Shown: positions 52,101 to 61,234, numbered from the stretch's first letter. The stretch is DNA of 64,000 bases from Halosegnis marinus (GCF_029338355.1 NZ_CP119802.1:1302001-1366000); one strand, 5' to 3'. Numbers and translations: made by a program. Notes: generated by a model from the sequence alone, not told the origin.

Positions 52101-52607
52101 ATGCTCGTGAGGAAGAACCTCCACCGACGTGACGCGTTGAAGGGCCTCGGAGCCGCGGCGATGGTCGGCCTCGCCGGCTGTTCCGGCGGCGGCGACACGG
52201 GCGACAATAGTAGCGACGGCGGCGACGCGACCCCCACCGACGGCGGGTCGGACGGCTCCGGCTCGACGGACAGCTTCCAGTACACCGTCGGGAGCAACGA
52301 CGACGTGGCGGGCAGTTCGCTCACGGCGCTCCGGTTCGACTACCCGGACGGGTCGGGCGCGGTCGCCGACGCGAGCGTGGCCTCCGCGACCCTCGGCGGC
52401 GAGGACGTCTCCGACGACCTCGACGGCACGAGCACGTCGAACAACGGCTCGACGATGACGGCCGACTTCGGCGGCGCGTACAGCATCGCCGCCGAGGACA
52501 CCGTCGCGGTCGAACTGTCGGGCGTCGCGGCCCCGGACGGCTCCTACACCGTCGAGGGCGTCGTGAACCCGCAGTCCGGCGCGACGACGTTCGAGCAGTC
52601 CTTCTGA
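52101..52607 (+). CDS. small Tat-type lipoprotein
   Basis: A 168-residue lipoprotein with a twin-arginine start (NLHRRDALKGLG) and lipobox VGLAGC (Cys about 27), followed by a Gly/Ser/Asp linker to about 65. The mature domain (about 70-168) is beta-rich (FQYTVGSNDDVAGSSLTAL, SYTVEGVVNPQSGATTFEQ). No enzymatic motif; possibly a surface-exposed adhesin-like or binding domain. It is divergent from thioredoxin with a 153-base gap in which I see no operator or strong TATA box. Confidence 0.78.
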   Translation: MLVRKNLHRRDALKGLGAAAMVGLAGCSGGGDTGDNSSDGGDATPTDGGSDGSGSTDSFQYTVGSNDDVAGSSLTALRFDYPDGSGAVADASVASATLGGEDVSDDLDGTSTSNNGSTMTADFGGAYSIAAEDTVAVELSGVAAPDGSYTVEGVVNPQSGATTFEQSF

Positions 52608-52677
52608 GTCGGTCCCCGATTCCCGCTTTCCCCGCCGCGAGCGACGGGTGTTTCAGCGGGCCCGCCCACCCTCGGAC

Positions 52678-53187
52678 ATGGACCGCGGGACCGTCCTCGA
52701 CCTGCTCGCGGCCGACGAGGCGGCCTTCGCACGCGACGCGGGCGACCTGCTCGGCGTCGAGGTGCCGCCGCTCGACGCCTTCGACGGCCCCGACGACTGC
52801 CCGGCGTGGCCCGACCTCCTCGCCCGCCGAAAGCGGCTCGTGCGCCGGGTGTGGCTGCTCGACGACGCGCCCTTCGGCGTCACGCTCGCCGGCCCGGCCT
52901 ACGAGGACAACCCCGTCCTCTACGCGAACCGGACGCTCCGGGGGATGACCGGCTACGCGATGGCCGACCTCGCGGGCGAGAACCTCCGGCTGTTGCAGGG
53001 GCCCGACACCGAGCGCGAGGCCGTCGCCGACCTCCACGAGGCGCTGCGGACGTGGGAGCCGACGACGGTCGAACTCACGAACTACCGCGCCGACGGCACC
53101 CCCTTCCGCAACCGCGTCTCCCTGCTCCCGATGACCGACGACGCCGGCACCGTCACCGAGTGGTTCGGCGTCCAGGAGCGCGTCTAA
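52678..53187 (+). CDS. PAS/LOV-like domain protein lacking the photoactive cysteine
   Basis: A 169-residue soluble protein. Residues 1-55 are a helical cap (LDLLAADEAAFARDAGDLLG) and 60-169 a PAS domain of LOV type: NPVLYANRTLRGMTGYAMADL, then GENLRLLQGPDTE where the flavin-adduct Cys of the GRNCRFLQG motif is replaced by Leu, then the flavin-contact NYRADGTPFRNRVSLL and a final WFGVQERV. It may still bind flavin or another ligand. No kinase or DNA-binding domain is attached, so any output must be by protein contact. Its stop overlaps the convergent P450 gene by four bases. Confidence 0.83.
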   Translation: MDRGTVLDLLAADEAAFARDAGDLLGVEVPPLDAFDGPDDCPAWPDLLARRKRLVRRVWLLDDAPFGVTLAGPAYEDNPVLYANRTLRGMTGYAMADLAGENLRLLQGPDTEREAVADLHEALRTWEPTTVELTNYRADGTPFRNRVSLLPMTDDAGTVTEWFGVQERV

Positions 53188-54524
53188 CGGGGGTCCAGCC
53201 GCACCGGGAGCGCCCGGTCGGGCTGGAGCGTGACGGAGAACTCGGGCCGTGCGCCCGCGATAGGGGAACGGAGCCGGTAGTCGCGACACAGCGCCGCGAG
53301 TGCGACCCGCGCCTCCGCCGTGGCGACGGCCTCCCCGAGACAGGCGTGGCGCCCCCCGCCGAAGGGGTAGAAGGCGAACTCGGGGCGTTCTGTCGGGCCT
53401 CGCCACCGCGCCGGGTCGAACCGCTCCGACGACGACCAGAACGCCGGGTCGCGGCCCGTCACGTAGGGGCTGACGAGCGCCAGCGCGCCGGGGTCGAGCG
53501 CGTGCCCGCGGAACCGCACCGGCTCCGCCACCTGCCGGCCGAACAGCGGGAGCGGCGGGTAGAGCCGTATCGCCTCGCTCCAGACGGCGTCCGCGAGGGG
53601 GAGTTGGTCGGCGGTCGAGCCCTCGACTTCGCCCCCGAACAGCGCGCTCCGCTCGGCCTCCGCCGCGAGGCGTGCCTGCAGTTCGGGGCGGCGCGCCAGC
53701 GCGTGTATCGCCCACGACAGCCCGGCGGATAGGGTGGCGAAGCCGGCGACGACCATCCCGACGGCCTCCCGCTCGACCGTCGCGGGGGCGAGCGGCTCCC
53801 CCGTCACGGGGTCCGGCCGCGTCAGCCACGTCGCCAGCGCGTCGTCGTAGTCGTCGGGCGACGCGACCCGGCGCGCGACCAGCGCCGCGGCCACCGATTC
53901 GAGCGTTCCTATCGCCGCCTCGATGTCGGCCTCGTCGCCCCCGACGCCGAGCGCGCCGGCGACCGCGCCCCGGACGGTGAGGTTGCGACGCTTGAACGCG
54001 CCTCTGAGGGTCGTCACGGCCTCGACGACCGCCTCCTCGTGGCGGCGCACGTCCGGGCCGAACAGCCAGCGGCCGAGCATCCGAAGGCTCGCGACGCGCG
54101 CGAGCCGCAGGGAATCGACCCGCTCGCCGGCGTGCTCGGCGTACGCCTCCGCGGCCGCGTCGGCAAGGCCCGGGGCCTTCGGCTCGATGCTCGCGCGCCG
54201 GAACTCCGGGGCGAGCGCGCGGAGGCGTTCGAGCCAGCCGCCCGACGCCTCGGTGAGCGAGACGACGGTGTCGCCGAGCGCGCGGTCGAAGTCGCTCGCC
54301 GCGTCCCCGGTGTAGTAGCCGAAGCGCTCGGGCTCCGAGCGGAGGACGCGCTCCACGTCCTCGGGGTGCGTGACCAGATAGGCCGTCGGGCCGCGGGGAA
54401 CGGCGATTCGAACGAGGTGGCCGTGGCGCTCGCGGAGGACGCGGGCGACGCCCACGACGTCCTCGCGGGCGTGGGCGCGGACGAGCGCGGGAACGTCGCG
54501 GGGACCGACCGTCGGGACGGACAC
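53184..54524 (-). CDS. cytochrome P450
   Basis: A 446-residue P450 monooxygenase. The heme thiolate motif FYPFGGGRHACLG (Cys about 396) and the ExxR pair in SEAIRLYPPL (about 316) are intact. The I-helix motif, usually AGxE/DTT, reads AGFATLSAG, so the acidic residue that helps proton delivery is Ala while the Thr is kept. No redox partner gene is adjacent, and no signal peptide or membrane anchor is seen, so it is soluble and probably served by a ferredoxin encoded elsewhere. The substrate is unknown; in haloarchaea roles in carotenoid or fatty-acid oxidation have been discussed. Confidence 0.9.
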   Translation of the reverse strand: MSVPTVGPRDVPALVRAHAREDVVGVARVLRERHGHLVRIAVPRGPTAYLVTHPEDVERVLRSEPERFGYYTGDAASDFDRALGDTVVSLTEASGGWLERLRALAPEFRRASIEPKAPGLADAAAEAYAEHAGERVDSLRLARVASLRMLGRWLFGPDVRRHEEAVVEAVTTLRGAFKRRNLTVRGAVAGALGVGGDEADIEAAIGTLESVAAALVARRVASPDDYDDALATWLTRPDPVTGEPLAPATVEREAVGMVVAGFATLSAGLSWAIHALARRPELQARLAAEAERSALFGGEVEGSTADQLPLADAVWSEAIRLYPPLPLFGRQVAEPVRFRGHALDPGALALVSPYVTGRDPAFWSSSERFDPARWRGPTERPEFAFYPFGGGRHACLGEAVATAEARVALAALCRDYRLRSPIAGARPEFSVTLQPDRALPVRLDPR

Positions 54525-54639
54525 GGCCGTTCTGGGGGCCGCGCGGGCAAAGCCTTCCCGCCGGCCCCGGCGGCCCGCACGCCCCCCGGTGACACGCGCG
54601 TCAGCGCGAAGTCAAGTGGCAGGGGTGCGTACACGGGGT

Positions 54640-55626
54640 ATGAGCGAGGTCACGCCCACGCCGGGCATCCACCACGTCACCTGTATCGCCGGCGACCCGC
54701 AGCGCAACATGGACTTCTGGGTCGAGACGCTCGGCCTCCGACTCGTGAAGCGCTCGATCAACCAGGACGAGCCCGGGACGTACCACTTCTTCTTCGCCGA
54801 CGCGGAGGGGAGCCCCGGGACGAGCATGACGTTCTTCCCGTCGGCCGGCGCGCCCGCCGGCAAGGTCGGCTCCCGGCAGGCCGCCCGGACCGCGTTCCGC
54901 GTCCCCGAGGGGAGCCTCGACTACTGGGAGGACCGCTTCGACGACCACGGCGTCGAGTACGACGAGCGCGTCGAGCGGTTCGGCGAGACGGTGCTTCCGT
55001 TCTCGGACCCCGATGGCCTCCCGATAGAGCTCGTCGCGGTCGAGATACCCGACGACGACCCGACGGTGCCGTGGACGGCGTTCGTCCCCGAGGAGCACGC
55101 CATCCGCGGCTTCCACTCCGTGACGCTGTGGCTCCCGGACCCGGAGCCGACGGGCGACCTCCTGCGGACGATGGGCCTCGAGGAGGTCGGCACCGAGCAG
55201 GCACAGGGCGACGCGCCGGGCGATCGCCGGACGCGCTTCGCCGCCGCCGGTCCCGTCGGGACGTACGTCGACGTGCTCCCGACCATCTCCGCCGGGCGAC
55301 AGGGCCGCGGTACGGTCCACCACGTCGCCTTCCAGACGCCCACGGACGACGACCAGGAGGCGATGCGCGAGGCCGTGCGCCGCGCGGGCCTCTCCCCGAC
55401 GAACCAGATAAATCGCCACTGGTTCCGCTCCGTCTACTTCCGCGAGCACGGCGGCGTCCTGTTCGAGCTGGCGACGAGCGACCCGGGCTACGACAGCGAC
55501 GAGCCGCTCGACGAACTGGGCGAACGGCTCGTCCTCCCCGGGAAGTTCGAGTCGCGCCGCGAGCAGATCGAGGCGAACCTCCCCGACGTGACGGTGCCCC
55601 GCCCCGAGGACCCGGTCGAGCAGTAA
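54640..55626 (+). CDS. ring-cleaving dioxygenase of the VOC (glyoxalase) superfamily
   Basis: A 328-residue protein made of two vicinal-oxygen-chelate modules (about 8-160 and 165-320). Metal ligands appear in GIHHVTCI (about residue 8) and FHSVTLWL (about 155) for the first-strand histidines, in RGTVHHVAFQTP (about 230), and glutamate in GVLFELATS (about 277). This two-module layout matches MhqO/MhqA-type ring-cleaving dioxygenases that act on hydroquinone- or catechol-like compounds. Substrate is not certain. ATG 54640 is preferred to the upstream in-frame codon at 54589. It is divergent from the P450 gene with a 115-base gap. Confidence 0.85.
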   Translation: MSEVTPTPGIHHVTCIAGDPQRNMDFWVETLGLRLVKRSINQDEPGTYHFFFADAEGSPGTSMTFFPSAGAPAGKVGSRQAARTAFRVPEGSLDYWEDRFDDHGVEYDERVERFGETVLPFSDPDGLPIELVAVEIPDDDPTVPWTAFVPEEHAIRGFHSVTLWLPDPEPTGDLLRTMGLEEVGTEQAQGDAPGDRRTRFAAAGPVGTYVDVLPTISAGRQGRGTVHHVAFQTPTDDDQEAMREAVRRAGLSPTNQINRHWFRSVYFREHGGVLFELATSDPGYDSDEPLDELGERLVLPGKFESRREQIEANLPDVTVPRPEDPVEQ

Positions 55627-55693
55627 CCGGCTCCCCTTCCCGTCCACATTATATTCCTAGAACTGTGGGTCCGAACAGCCTTATGTGATAGTG

Positions 55694-55709
55694 TACCACG
55701 AACGTGGTA
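55694..55709 (+). promoter_or_regulatory. perfect 16-bp inverted repeat over the NUDIX start codon
   Basis: TACCACG-AA-CGTGGTA ends on the first base of the ATG at 55709. A TATA-like CCTTATGTGA lies about 21-30 bases upstream. A regulator bound here would cover the transcription and translation start. Confidence 0.5.
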
Positions 55710-56170
55710 TGAACGGCCGCGAGACCGAGTACGTGAAGAAGGCCTGCGCGTACGTGACCCGCAACGGGTCGGAGCTGTTGGTGTTCGAGGGACCGGGCCA
55801 CGACGGCCTCCAGATACCGAAGGGGACCGTCGAGGCCGACGAGGACCCGCGCGAGGCGCTGTACCGCGAGGTGATAGAGGAGAGCGGCGTCGCCACCGTC
55901 GGCCGGGTGCGCCACCTCGCCACCGACGTGTGGAACCGCCGGAACGACCCGCCCAAGCGGTACGTGCGGAGCTTCTACCGCGTCCCCGTCCACGAGCCGC
56001 GGGACGCGTGGACCCACACCGTCACCGGGACGGGCGAGGAGCGCGGCGCGGAGTTCGCGTTCCGGTGGGTGGACCTCCCCGCCCGCGGCGAGTTCGCGCT
56101 CGACCTCGACGACTACCTCGGCGCGCTCGCCGCGGCCGAGGAACCGGCCGGCGGCATCGCCGCCGACTGA
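55709..56170 (+). CDS. NUDIX hydrolase
   Basis: A 153-residue NUDIX protein. The box is split over GLQIPKGTVEADEDP and EALYREVIEESGVAT (about 38-68), which bind the metal. The family hydrolyses nucleoside diphosphate derivatives; the specific substrate cannot be told. ATG 55709 is preferred to the GTG at 55685 because the palindrome and promoter spacing fit. It follows the dioxygenase gene by 82 bases, a gap with an A/T-rich ATTATATTCC flanked by CCACA and TGTGG, which may end the upstream transcript. Confidence 0.85.
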   Translation: MNGRETEYVKKACAYVTRNGSELLVFEGPGHDGLQIPKGTVEADEDPREALYREVIEESGVATVGRVRHLATDVWNRRNDPPKRYVRSFYRVPVHEPRDAWTHTVTGTGEERGAEFAFRWVDLPARGEFALDLDDYLGALAAAEEPAGGIAAD

Positions 56171-56209
56171 CCCCAGAGGCGAATACCGCCCGGCCCGTAG
56201 CCCGGCCCG

Positions 56210-56668
56210 ATGACGCTTCACTTCGAGGACGTCGAGGTCGGGACGACGTACGAGGTCGGCGAGTACGCCGTGACCGAGTCGGAGATAATCGCGTTCGCCG
56301 AGCAGTTCGACCCCCAGCCGTTCCACACCGACCCCGAGGCCGCGACGGAGTCGATGTTCGGCGAACTCGTCGCCAGCGGCCTCCACACGCTGTGTCTCTC
56401 CGTCCGGCTGTTCGTCACCGAGTTCGTCGGCGGCCACGGCCTCGACAACATGGGCGGGCTGGGGATGGACGACCTGCGGTGGCACGCGCCCGTCACGCCC
56501 GGCGACACCCTCTCGCTGTCCATCGAGGTCGCGGAGAAACGGCCCTCCGAGAGCCGCGACGACCGCGGCTACGTCACCTTCGACCGCTGGGTGTTCGCCG
56601 AGCGCGACGGCGAGCGGGAGGAGGTGCTCTCGGTCCGCTCGCACAACGTCGTCGGCCGGCGCGACTGA
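56210..56668 (+). CDS. MaoC-like hot-dog dehydratase
   Basis: A 152-residue single hot-dog-fold protein. The catalytic Asp/His motif AFAEQFDPQPFHTDPEAA (about residues 28-45) is that of MaoC-type enoyl-CoA hydratases, and ASGLHTLCLSVRLFVTEF forms the hot-dog helix. It hydrates enoyl-CoA thioesters, probably in fatty-acid or polyhydroxyalkanoate metabolism. It stands 39 bases after the NUDIX gene; whether both form an operon is unclear. Confidence 0.87.
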   Translation: MTLHFEDVEVGTTYEVGEYAVTESEIIAFAEQFDPQPFHTDPEAATESMFGELVASGLHTLCLSVRLFVTEFVGGHGLDNMGGLGMDDLRWHAPVTPGDTLSLSIEVAEKRPSESRDDRGYVTFDRWVFAERDGEREEVLSVRSHNVVGRRD

Positions 56669-56705
56669 CCGCGGGAGGCTTGTGTCCGCGGCTCCTCCGT
56701 CCGAC

Positions 56706-56852
56706 GTGGACCGACTCGCCGCCGCGCTCGCCGGCTGTACGGCCGTCTCGGTCGGCTACACGCTCGTGTACAACGACCGCGCCCGCGACACCTACCCCGG
56801 CGTGCTGCTCGTCGCGGCCGCGGCCGACTACTACGGGCTGGCCGTCGAGTGA
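56706..56852 (+). CDS. 48-residue membrane protein
   Basis: Starts at GTG 56706, 37 bases after the maoC stop, with a hydrophobic segment at residues 3-22 (LAAALAGCTAVSVGYTLVY), a short Arg/Asp loop and a second hydrophobic segment LLVAAAADYYGLAV. It ends six bases before the mutS stop on the other strand. Family unknown. Its composition and tidy fit between two genes favour a real small gene. Confidence 0.5.
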   Translation: MDRLAAALAGCTAVSVGYTLVYNDRARDTYPGVLLVAAAADYYGLAVE

Positions 56853-56858
56853 GGCCGC

Positions 56859-59472
56859 CTACTCCAGCCGCTCCTGCCACTCCTGTACCTTCGCCATCAG
56901 TTCGACCGGCGGCGTGGCGTTCACGTCCGTGTCCCGGAGTTCGTCGAGGACGGCCGCCGTCCCGGGGTCGGGTTCGTCGGCCGCGCCCCCGTCGGCGTTG
57001 GCCGCGCCGCGGAACGACCCGCTCCCGAGGTCGAACGTCGCCTGGACCGTCCCGCCGCCCGACCCCTTCGCCTCGATGGCCTGCTCGCGGCGCAGGCGGT
57101 CGAGCACGTCCCGCGCGCGGGCGACGACGGGGTCGGGGACGCCCGCGAGTTCCGCGACGTGGACGCCGTACGAGCGGTCGGTCGCGCCCTCCACCACCGT
57201 GCGGAGAAAGGTCACGTCCTCGCCGTCCTCGTCCACCGCGACGTGGACGTTCGCCACCCGGTCGAGGTGGTCGGCCAGCCCCGTGAGTTCGTGGTAGTGG
57301 GTGGCGAAGAGCGTCTTCGCGCCCACCTCGTTGTGGAGGTACTCCGTCGCGGCCCACGCGATGGAGATGCCGTCGTACGTCGCCGTCCCCCGGCCCACCT
57401 CGTCGAGGACGACCAGCGACTCCTCGGTCGCGGAGTGGAGGATGTTCGATAGCTCCTGCATCTCGACCATGAACGTCGAGCGCCCCTGCGCGAGTTCGTC
57501 CAGCGCGCCCACGCGGGTGAACACGCCGTCAACGAGCCCCACCGTGGCGGCGTCGGCGGGGACGAAACTCCCCGCCTGCGCCAGCACGGTGATGAGCGCG
57601 GCCTGCCGCATGTACGTCGACTTCCCGCTCATGTTCGGGCCCGTGACGAGGAGGAACCGCCGGTCGCGGTCCAGATGCAGGTCGTTCGGGACGAACTCGA
57701 CCGACTGCTCCACGACGGGGTGGCGACCCGCCTCGACGTGGAGGACGCTGTCGTCCGTGAGGTCGGGCCGCGTCCAGTCGTTGCGCACCGCGTGGGCCGC
57801 GAGCGAGCAGTACACGTCCACCTCGGCGAGCGTCGCGCCGACGCGCTGGAGCAGGCCGGCGCGGTCGGCCACCCGCTCGCGCAGGTCGCGGAACAGTTCG
57901 TACTCCAGTTCGCCCCGCTCCTCCTCCAGCCGGACGATCTCCCGCTCGCGCTCCTCCAGTTCGGGGGTCGTGAACCGCTCGGAGTTCTTCAGCGTCTTGA
58001 TGCCCTCGTAGTGGTCCGGCACCTCGTCGGCGACGGACTTCCCGACCTGGATGTAGTAGCCGTCCGTCGTGTTGCGGTCCACGGTGATACGCGAGAGGCC
58101 GTGTTCCGCCCTCTCGCGCTCCGCGAGCGTGTCTATCCACTCCGCGGCCGCCTCGTACCGCTCCACGACCTCGGCCAACTCCTCGTCGTACTCCGGCCGG
58201 AGCAGGCCGCCCTCGGTCAGGGTTCCCGGGGGGTCGGCCGCGAGCGCCTCGTCCAGTTCGGCGTGGAGGGCGGCCGCGGCGTCGGTGTCGAGGTCGGCGA
58301 GCGCGTCCGCGACCGCCGACCCGTCGAGTCGCGGGCTCGACTCGACCGCCTCGCGGAGGTCCGGGACGAGCGCGAGCGTGTCGCGCACCCGGCACATCGC
58401 GGGGGCGTCGAGGCTCCCCGACACCGCCCGCGAGGCCAGCCGTTCGAGGTCGTACGCGCCCGAGAGCAGGTCGCGAATTCGCTCGCGGCCCATCGCGTCG
58501 GCCGACAGCGCCTCGACGGCGGCGTGGCGCGCCTCCAGTTCCCCGCGCCGACGGACGGGGCGGCCGAGCCACTCCTTCAGCAGGCGGCCGCCCGCGCTCG
58601 TCTCGGTGTGGTCTATCGTCTCGAACAGCGAGACGCCGCGGGCGGTCATCGGCTCCGTGAGTTCGAGGTTGCGCTGGGTCGTCGCGTCCAGCGAGACGTG
58701 TTCGTCGGGCGTGTACGTCCGCAGGCGGGTGACTGAGGCGAGGACGCCGACGCCCGTCTCCGCGACGTACGACAGCGCGGCGCCGGCCGCCTGGACCGCC
58801 GCCTCGTCGTCCAAGCCGACGCTCTCCGCGGCCTCGCCGAACTGCTCGCGCAGGGTGTGTCGGGCGCGACCGGGCCCGAAGTCGTCCGTCGCGTGGAGGG
58901 TCATCGTCGCGTCGACGCGCTCGCGGACGGCGTCGAGGAAGCCGTCGTCGCTCCGCAGCCCCGGCCCCGGCAGCAGTTCGGTCGGCGCGAAGCGGTACAG
59001 TTCCGTGAGCGCGCGCGACTCGGCGTCCGTGCCGGAGAGCGAGGTCACGTGGAAGCGGCCGGTCGTCACGTCGAGGAAGGCCAGCCCGTACGTCCCGGCG
59101 TTCTCGACGGCGACGGCGAGGTACTGCGCGTCGTCGCCCGACGGGTCCACGAGCGTCCCCGGCGTCACGACCCGGGAGATACGCCGCTCGTGGCCCCCCC
59201 TCGACCTCGTGTTGGTCGGCGACGGCCACGCGGTAGCCGCGCTCGACCAGCGCCTTCAGGTAGGGGTCGAGGTCCGCGACGGGGACCCCGGCCATCTCGT
59301 ACATCTCGCCGCCCGAGGAGCGCTCGGACACCTTCAGGTCCAGTTCGTCGCCCACCGTCGCCGCGTCCTCGCCGAAGAACTCGTAGAAATCGCCCATCTG
59401 CATCGCCAGCACGTCCGCCTCGGACTCGCGTTTCAGCGCGAAGAACTCGCCGACGATTCCCTCCGCGGTCAT
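56859..59472 (-). pseudogene. mutS: DNA mismatch repair protein MutS, one-base frameshift
   Basis: Read with one base removed this is a full-length MutS1 of about 870 residues. The mismatch-reading motif MGDFYEFF (about residue 27) lies in the upstream reading frame (start ATG 59472); the rest, from RISRVVTPGTLVDPSGDD onward, lies in another frame. That part includes the ATPase Walker A TGPNMSGKST and the C-terminal helix-turn-helix region. The switch falls at a run of seven C on the plus strand (seven G on the coding strand) at 59194-59200, where six would keep the frame. As written, the N-terminal product ends soon after the switch or continues in a meaningless frame. It is either a real broken gene, a variable homopolymer or a sequencing error. 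Confidence 0.9.
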
Positions 59473-59568
59473 GGCTCCCCGTCGTGGCCTTCGGGGTATG
59501 AAGCTGTGGGTCCGGGGCGGGCGGGGCGGGGCCGCCGCGGTTTTGTGTCCGGCGCGAATACCGCGGGT

Positions 59569-60397
59569 ATGGATCACTTCGGACTGAAGGCCAGGATGGC
59601 CGTCGTCGGCTCCATCCTGTTCGCCTTCTACGCCGTCGCGGCCGCGGTTCTGCTGGGGATGTTCGGGACCGGCGTCCTCCCGCTCGTGCTGGTCGGGAGC
59701 GTCCTGTTCGTCGGCGTCCAGTACAAGGTCGGCAAGTGGGCCGCGCTCCGCAGCGTCGGCGCGGAGGACATGCCCGAGGGGGCGCTACCCCGGCATCCAC
59801 GAGCGCGTGGAGCGGCTCTCCGACGAGATGGGCATCGAGAAGCCGACGCTGAAGGTCGCCTCGATGGGCGTCCCGAACGCCTTCGCCGTCGGGCGGAAGG
59901 GGGCGGGCGTCGTCGTCGTCAGCGAGGAACTCATCCGCCTGCTCGACGACGACGAACTGGAGGGCGTGCTGGCGCACGAACTCGCGCACATCGCCAACCG
60001 CGACGTGGTGATGATGGTGCTCGGACAGGGTATCGCCTCCATCGTCGCCATCGTCGCCCAGTGGGTCGTGCTGCTCACCGGCGACAACGAGATCGTCGAC
60101 TTCTTCCTCGCCATCGTCGTCGGCCAGCTGGTGCAGATGCTCGTGATGGTGTTCGTGCTCGCCATCTCCCGCTACCGGGAGTACGTCGCCGACAGCGACG
60201 CGAGCGAGGCCATCGGCGGCGGCGACCCGCTCGCCCGCGCGCTGGAGAAGATATCGCGGGGCAACGAGCGCGCCTCCGACTCGGCGGTGGACGAGCAGGT
60301 GAACGCGCTGTGTATCTTCGGCGACGGCTCCGGGCTGGCGAAGCTGTTCTCCACCCACCCGCCCGTCGAGAAGCGCATCGAACGCCTCCGCGCGTAG
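59569..60397 (+). pseudogene. htpX: membrane zinc protease HtpX, one-base frameshift
   Basis: Read with one base removed this is a HtpX M48 protease of about 275 residues. Start MDHFGLKARMAVVGSILF and two membrane segments lie in the first frame up to about codon 70. After AEDMPEG the match jumps to another frame, RYPGIHERVERLSDEM, with the zinc site VLAHELAHIANRD (HELAH) and a further membrane pair at about 150-195. The switch falls at a run of five G (59778-59782), where four would keep the frame. HtpX degrades misfolded membrane proteins with its active site at the cytoplasmic face. It is divergent from mutS by 96 bases. Same caution about sequence error. Confidence 0.87.
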
Positions 60398-60634
60398 ATG
60401 GACACGCGGACCCTGCTGGCGGCCGTCCTCGGCGTCGGCCTCGGGCTCGTCTGTCTCGCCGCGCCGGGCGCCGTCCTCAGGGTGCAGTTCGCCGGGCGGC
60501 TGCCGGACCGCGGCGGCGAGTACGGCACCGACGGCGACGGCTCCGACCGTCTCCGCCTCCTCGTGCGCGTCGTCGGCGCGGCGCTCGTCCTCGCGGGCGG
60601 CTACTTCGCGGCGTCGGGTGCGGGCCTCGTCTAG
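60398..60634 (+). CDS. small two-TM membrane protein after htpX
   Basis: A 78-residue protein whose ATG follows the htpX stop with no gap. Two hydrophobic segments (about 5-25 and 55-75) flank a polar loop rich in Gly and Asp (GRLPDRGGEYGTDGDGSD). The tight coupling suggests work with HtpX in the membrane, but the family is not recognised. Function unknown. Confidence 0.65.
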   Translation: MDTRTLLAAVLGVGLGLVCLAAPGAVLRVQFAGRLPDRGGEYGTDGDGSDRLRLLVRVVGAALVLAGGYFAASGAGLV

Positions 60635-60670
60635 GCGAACGGCTATACCCGGGGCCGGGGAAGCCGCGGC

Positions 60671-61234
60671 ATGGACGAGACGGTCGCTGTGACGGTCGAA
60701 CTGCCCCCCGAGACGGCCGCGGCACTCGGCGACGACCCCGCCGCGCGCCTCGCGGAACTGGCCGCGGACGAGGCGACGATGCGCCGCTCCGTGGAGACGT
60801 ACGTGGAGAGCGACGAGCCGGTCGGCCGGGAGACGGTCGCGGAGATACCGCCGCCCATCGGCGCGCTGCTGGGCTTCGAGCCGGTGGCGATGGAACCGGG
60901 CAGCGTCACGCTGGAGATGGAGGCCAGCCCCCGCTTCGCCAACCCGATGGGGACGCTCCACGGCGGCGTCCTGTGTGACCTCGGGGACGCCGCGATGGGC
61001 TACTCGTACGCCAGCACGCTCTCCGAGGAGGAGTCGTTCACCACGCTCGAACTCGACGTGAAGTTCCTCAAGCCGGTGTGGAAGGGGACGCTCCGGGCCG
61101 AGGGGAACGTCGTGAAGGGCGGGCGCACGGTGGGCCTCGTCGAGTGCGACGTGACCGACGCGGAGGGGTCGCTGGTCGCGCGGCTGGAGAGCGTCTGTCT
61201 CACGCTCCGCGACGAGATGGCCGCGGGGCGTTAG
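60671..61234 (+). CDS. PaaI-family hot-dog thioesterase
   Basis: A 187-residue acyl-CoA thioesterase. Residues 1-55 are an acidic N-terminal extension (LPPETAAALGDDPAARLAEL) not found in short PaaI proteins. The hot-dog core carries NPMGTLHGGVLCDLGDAAMG (about 96-115), where the Asn and catalytic-region Gly pair are typical. It releases CoA from phenylacetyl- or other acyl-CoA. The stop overlaps the convergent SDR gene by four bases. Confidence 0.85.
   Translation: MDETVAVTVELPPETAAALGDDPAARLAELAADEATMRRSVETYVESDEPVGRETVAEIPPPIGALLGFEPVAMEPGSVTLEMEASPRFANPMGTLHGGVLCDLGDAAMGYSYASTLSEEESFTTLELDVKFLKPVWKGTLRAEGNVVKGGRTVGLVECDVTDAEGSLVARLESVCLTLRDEMAAGR

Noticed and set aside
59190-59205. Phase-variable mutS as a designed mutator switch
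   Set aside because: A seven-base run is short for a contingency locus, and the nearby htpX frameshift suggests a sequence error; kept only as one option.
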